NCBI GenBank assembly: GCA_027295975.1 | Contig: JAPUJX010000005.1 | Coordinates: 1-5,180 of the forward strand | Length of the DNA stretch: 5,180 nt | Direction: 5' to 3' | Source: Gammaproteobacteria bacterium | Lineage (GTDB): Bacteria; Pseudomonadota; Gammaproteobacteria; Pseudomonadales; Azotimanducaceae | Shown: piece after piece, positions 4,910 to 5,180 of the stretch | How positions within the stretch are numbered: the first letter of the stretch is position 1 | Layout: each line of letters begins with the position of its first letter | The notes under the pieces: generated by a model | Seen by the model: the letters and a program-made list of their open reading frames with translations, nothing else | What the model was told of the DNA's origin: nothing | Database searches by the model: none | Translations under genes and position numbers: made by a program

Positions 4910-5180
4910 GGTCCGCTTTCCCACCCTCCAAGCGGGCAACTCCTACCTTGTGCTGAAAAAAGACCTCGGCAGCTTTGTTGCGAACGGTCAATGCGCCACA
5001 GTCCACGTAACCCATATTGCGCCAGAAATGTTGAGCGTCCGAATCCGCGCCGGTGGACGTGAGAACCAGGTCAAAACCGAGACAGAGCATATCCTGCTCC
5101 CAGGTTCGCACCGCCATCCTGCCATGATCATGGCCGCGCGCGGATTCTGAGATCTCAATACACTCCAGAAACGGAAGCGA
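4896..5180 (-). CDS. GNAT N-acetyltransferase, C-terminal part (5' end beyond the window)
   Basis: The reading frame is open from the right edge, giving 94 residues that start SLPFLECIEISESARGHDHG. This is the end of a small GNAT acetyltransferase: a beta-4-like strand (FLECIEIS), the acetyl-CoA loop (R-G-H-D-H-G), a helix, a strand (FDLVLTST), then ADSDAQHFWRNMGYVDCGAL, the standard AxxFYxxxGFxxxG-type motif B. The first Gly of the R/QxxGxG loop is Asp here, and the helix after it contains WEQDML. The internal ATG at 5117 is not the start, because it would remove the acetyl-CoA loop. The stop (4896-4898) lies 14 bases inside the downstream HAD gene, so the two are probably cotranscribed. The substrate is unknown, and the missing N-terminus cannot be judged. 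Confidence 0.8.
   Translation of the reverse strand, partial: SLPFLECIEISESARGHDHGRMAVRTWEQDMLCLGFDLVLTSTGADSDAQHFWRNMGYVDCGALTVRNKAAEVFFQHKVGVARLEGGKADRDAN
4919..4922 (-). promoter_or_regulatory. Ribosome binding site GGGA supporting the GTG start of the HAD gene
   Basis: On the minus strand GGGA lies 9 bases before GTG 4909. A stronger GGAGGG (4929-4924) is 14 bases away, longer than usual, and lies inside the coding sequence if the TTG at 4939 is used. The GTG is preferred, but not certain. Confidence 0.45.

Overview
The window looks like chromosomal DNA from a gammaproteobacterium, quite possibly a marine or other environmental one. Three things suggest this: a type IV pilin-like segment reading GILAAVALPAYQDYI; an N-terminal SESPYNTP motif of the kind seen in gammaproteobacterial DUF805/DUF2628-type membrane proteins; and a secreted protein of a family that, from memory, is common in environmental Gammaproteobacteria and Acidobacteria. 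The assignment is an inference. There is no rRNA, tRNA, CRISPR array, insertion sequence or phage gene in the window.

Layout. Bases 1-1331 carry two overlapping plus-strand genes: a pentapeptide-repeat (beta-helix) protein, then a small zinc-ribbon/helix-turn-helix protein of the DUF2089 type. The second starts inside the end of the first (ATGAGTAA overlap), so they are very probably one transcription unit. Bases 1328-2233 carry a minus-strand gene whose stop codon interlocks with that of the DUF2089 gene. It encodes an unusual membrane protein that joins a DUF2628-like N-terminus to an internal type IV pilin-like domain. After a divergent intergenic region of about 215 bases comes a plus-strand RimJ/RimL-type GNAT acetyltransferase (2449-3048, GTG start). 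A 188-base leader follows, then a plus-strand secreted protein of unknown function (3237-4289). The right end holds a minus-strand pair facing it: the C-terminal part of a small GNAT acetyltransferase that runs off the right edge, and an overlapping downstream HAD-family hydrolase (4304-4909).

How the genes work together. Only two pairs have physical evidence of co-expression: the pentapeptide protein with DUF2089, and the partial GNAT with the HAD protein. The other genes sit as single units and nothing in the sequence ties them to one pathway. The most unusual items are the pentapeptide/DUF2089 pair and the DUF2628-pilin chimera. There is no clear sign of a defence system, a mobile element or a biosynthetic cluster.
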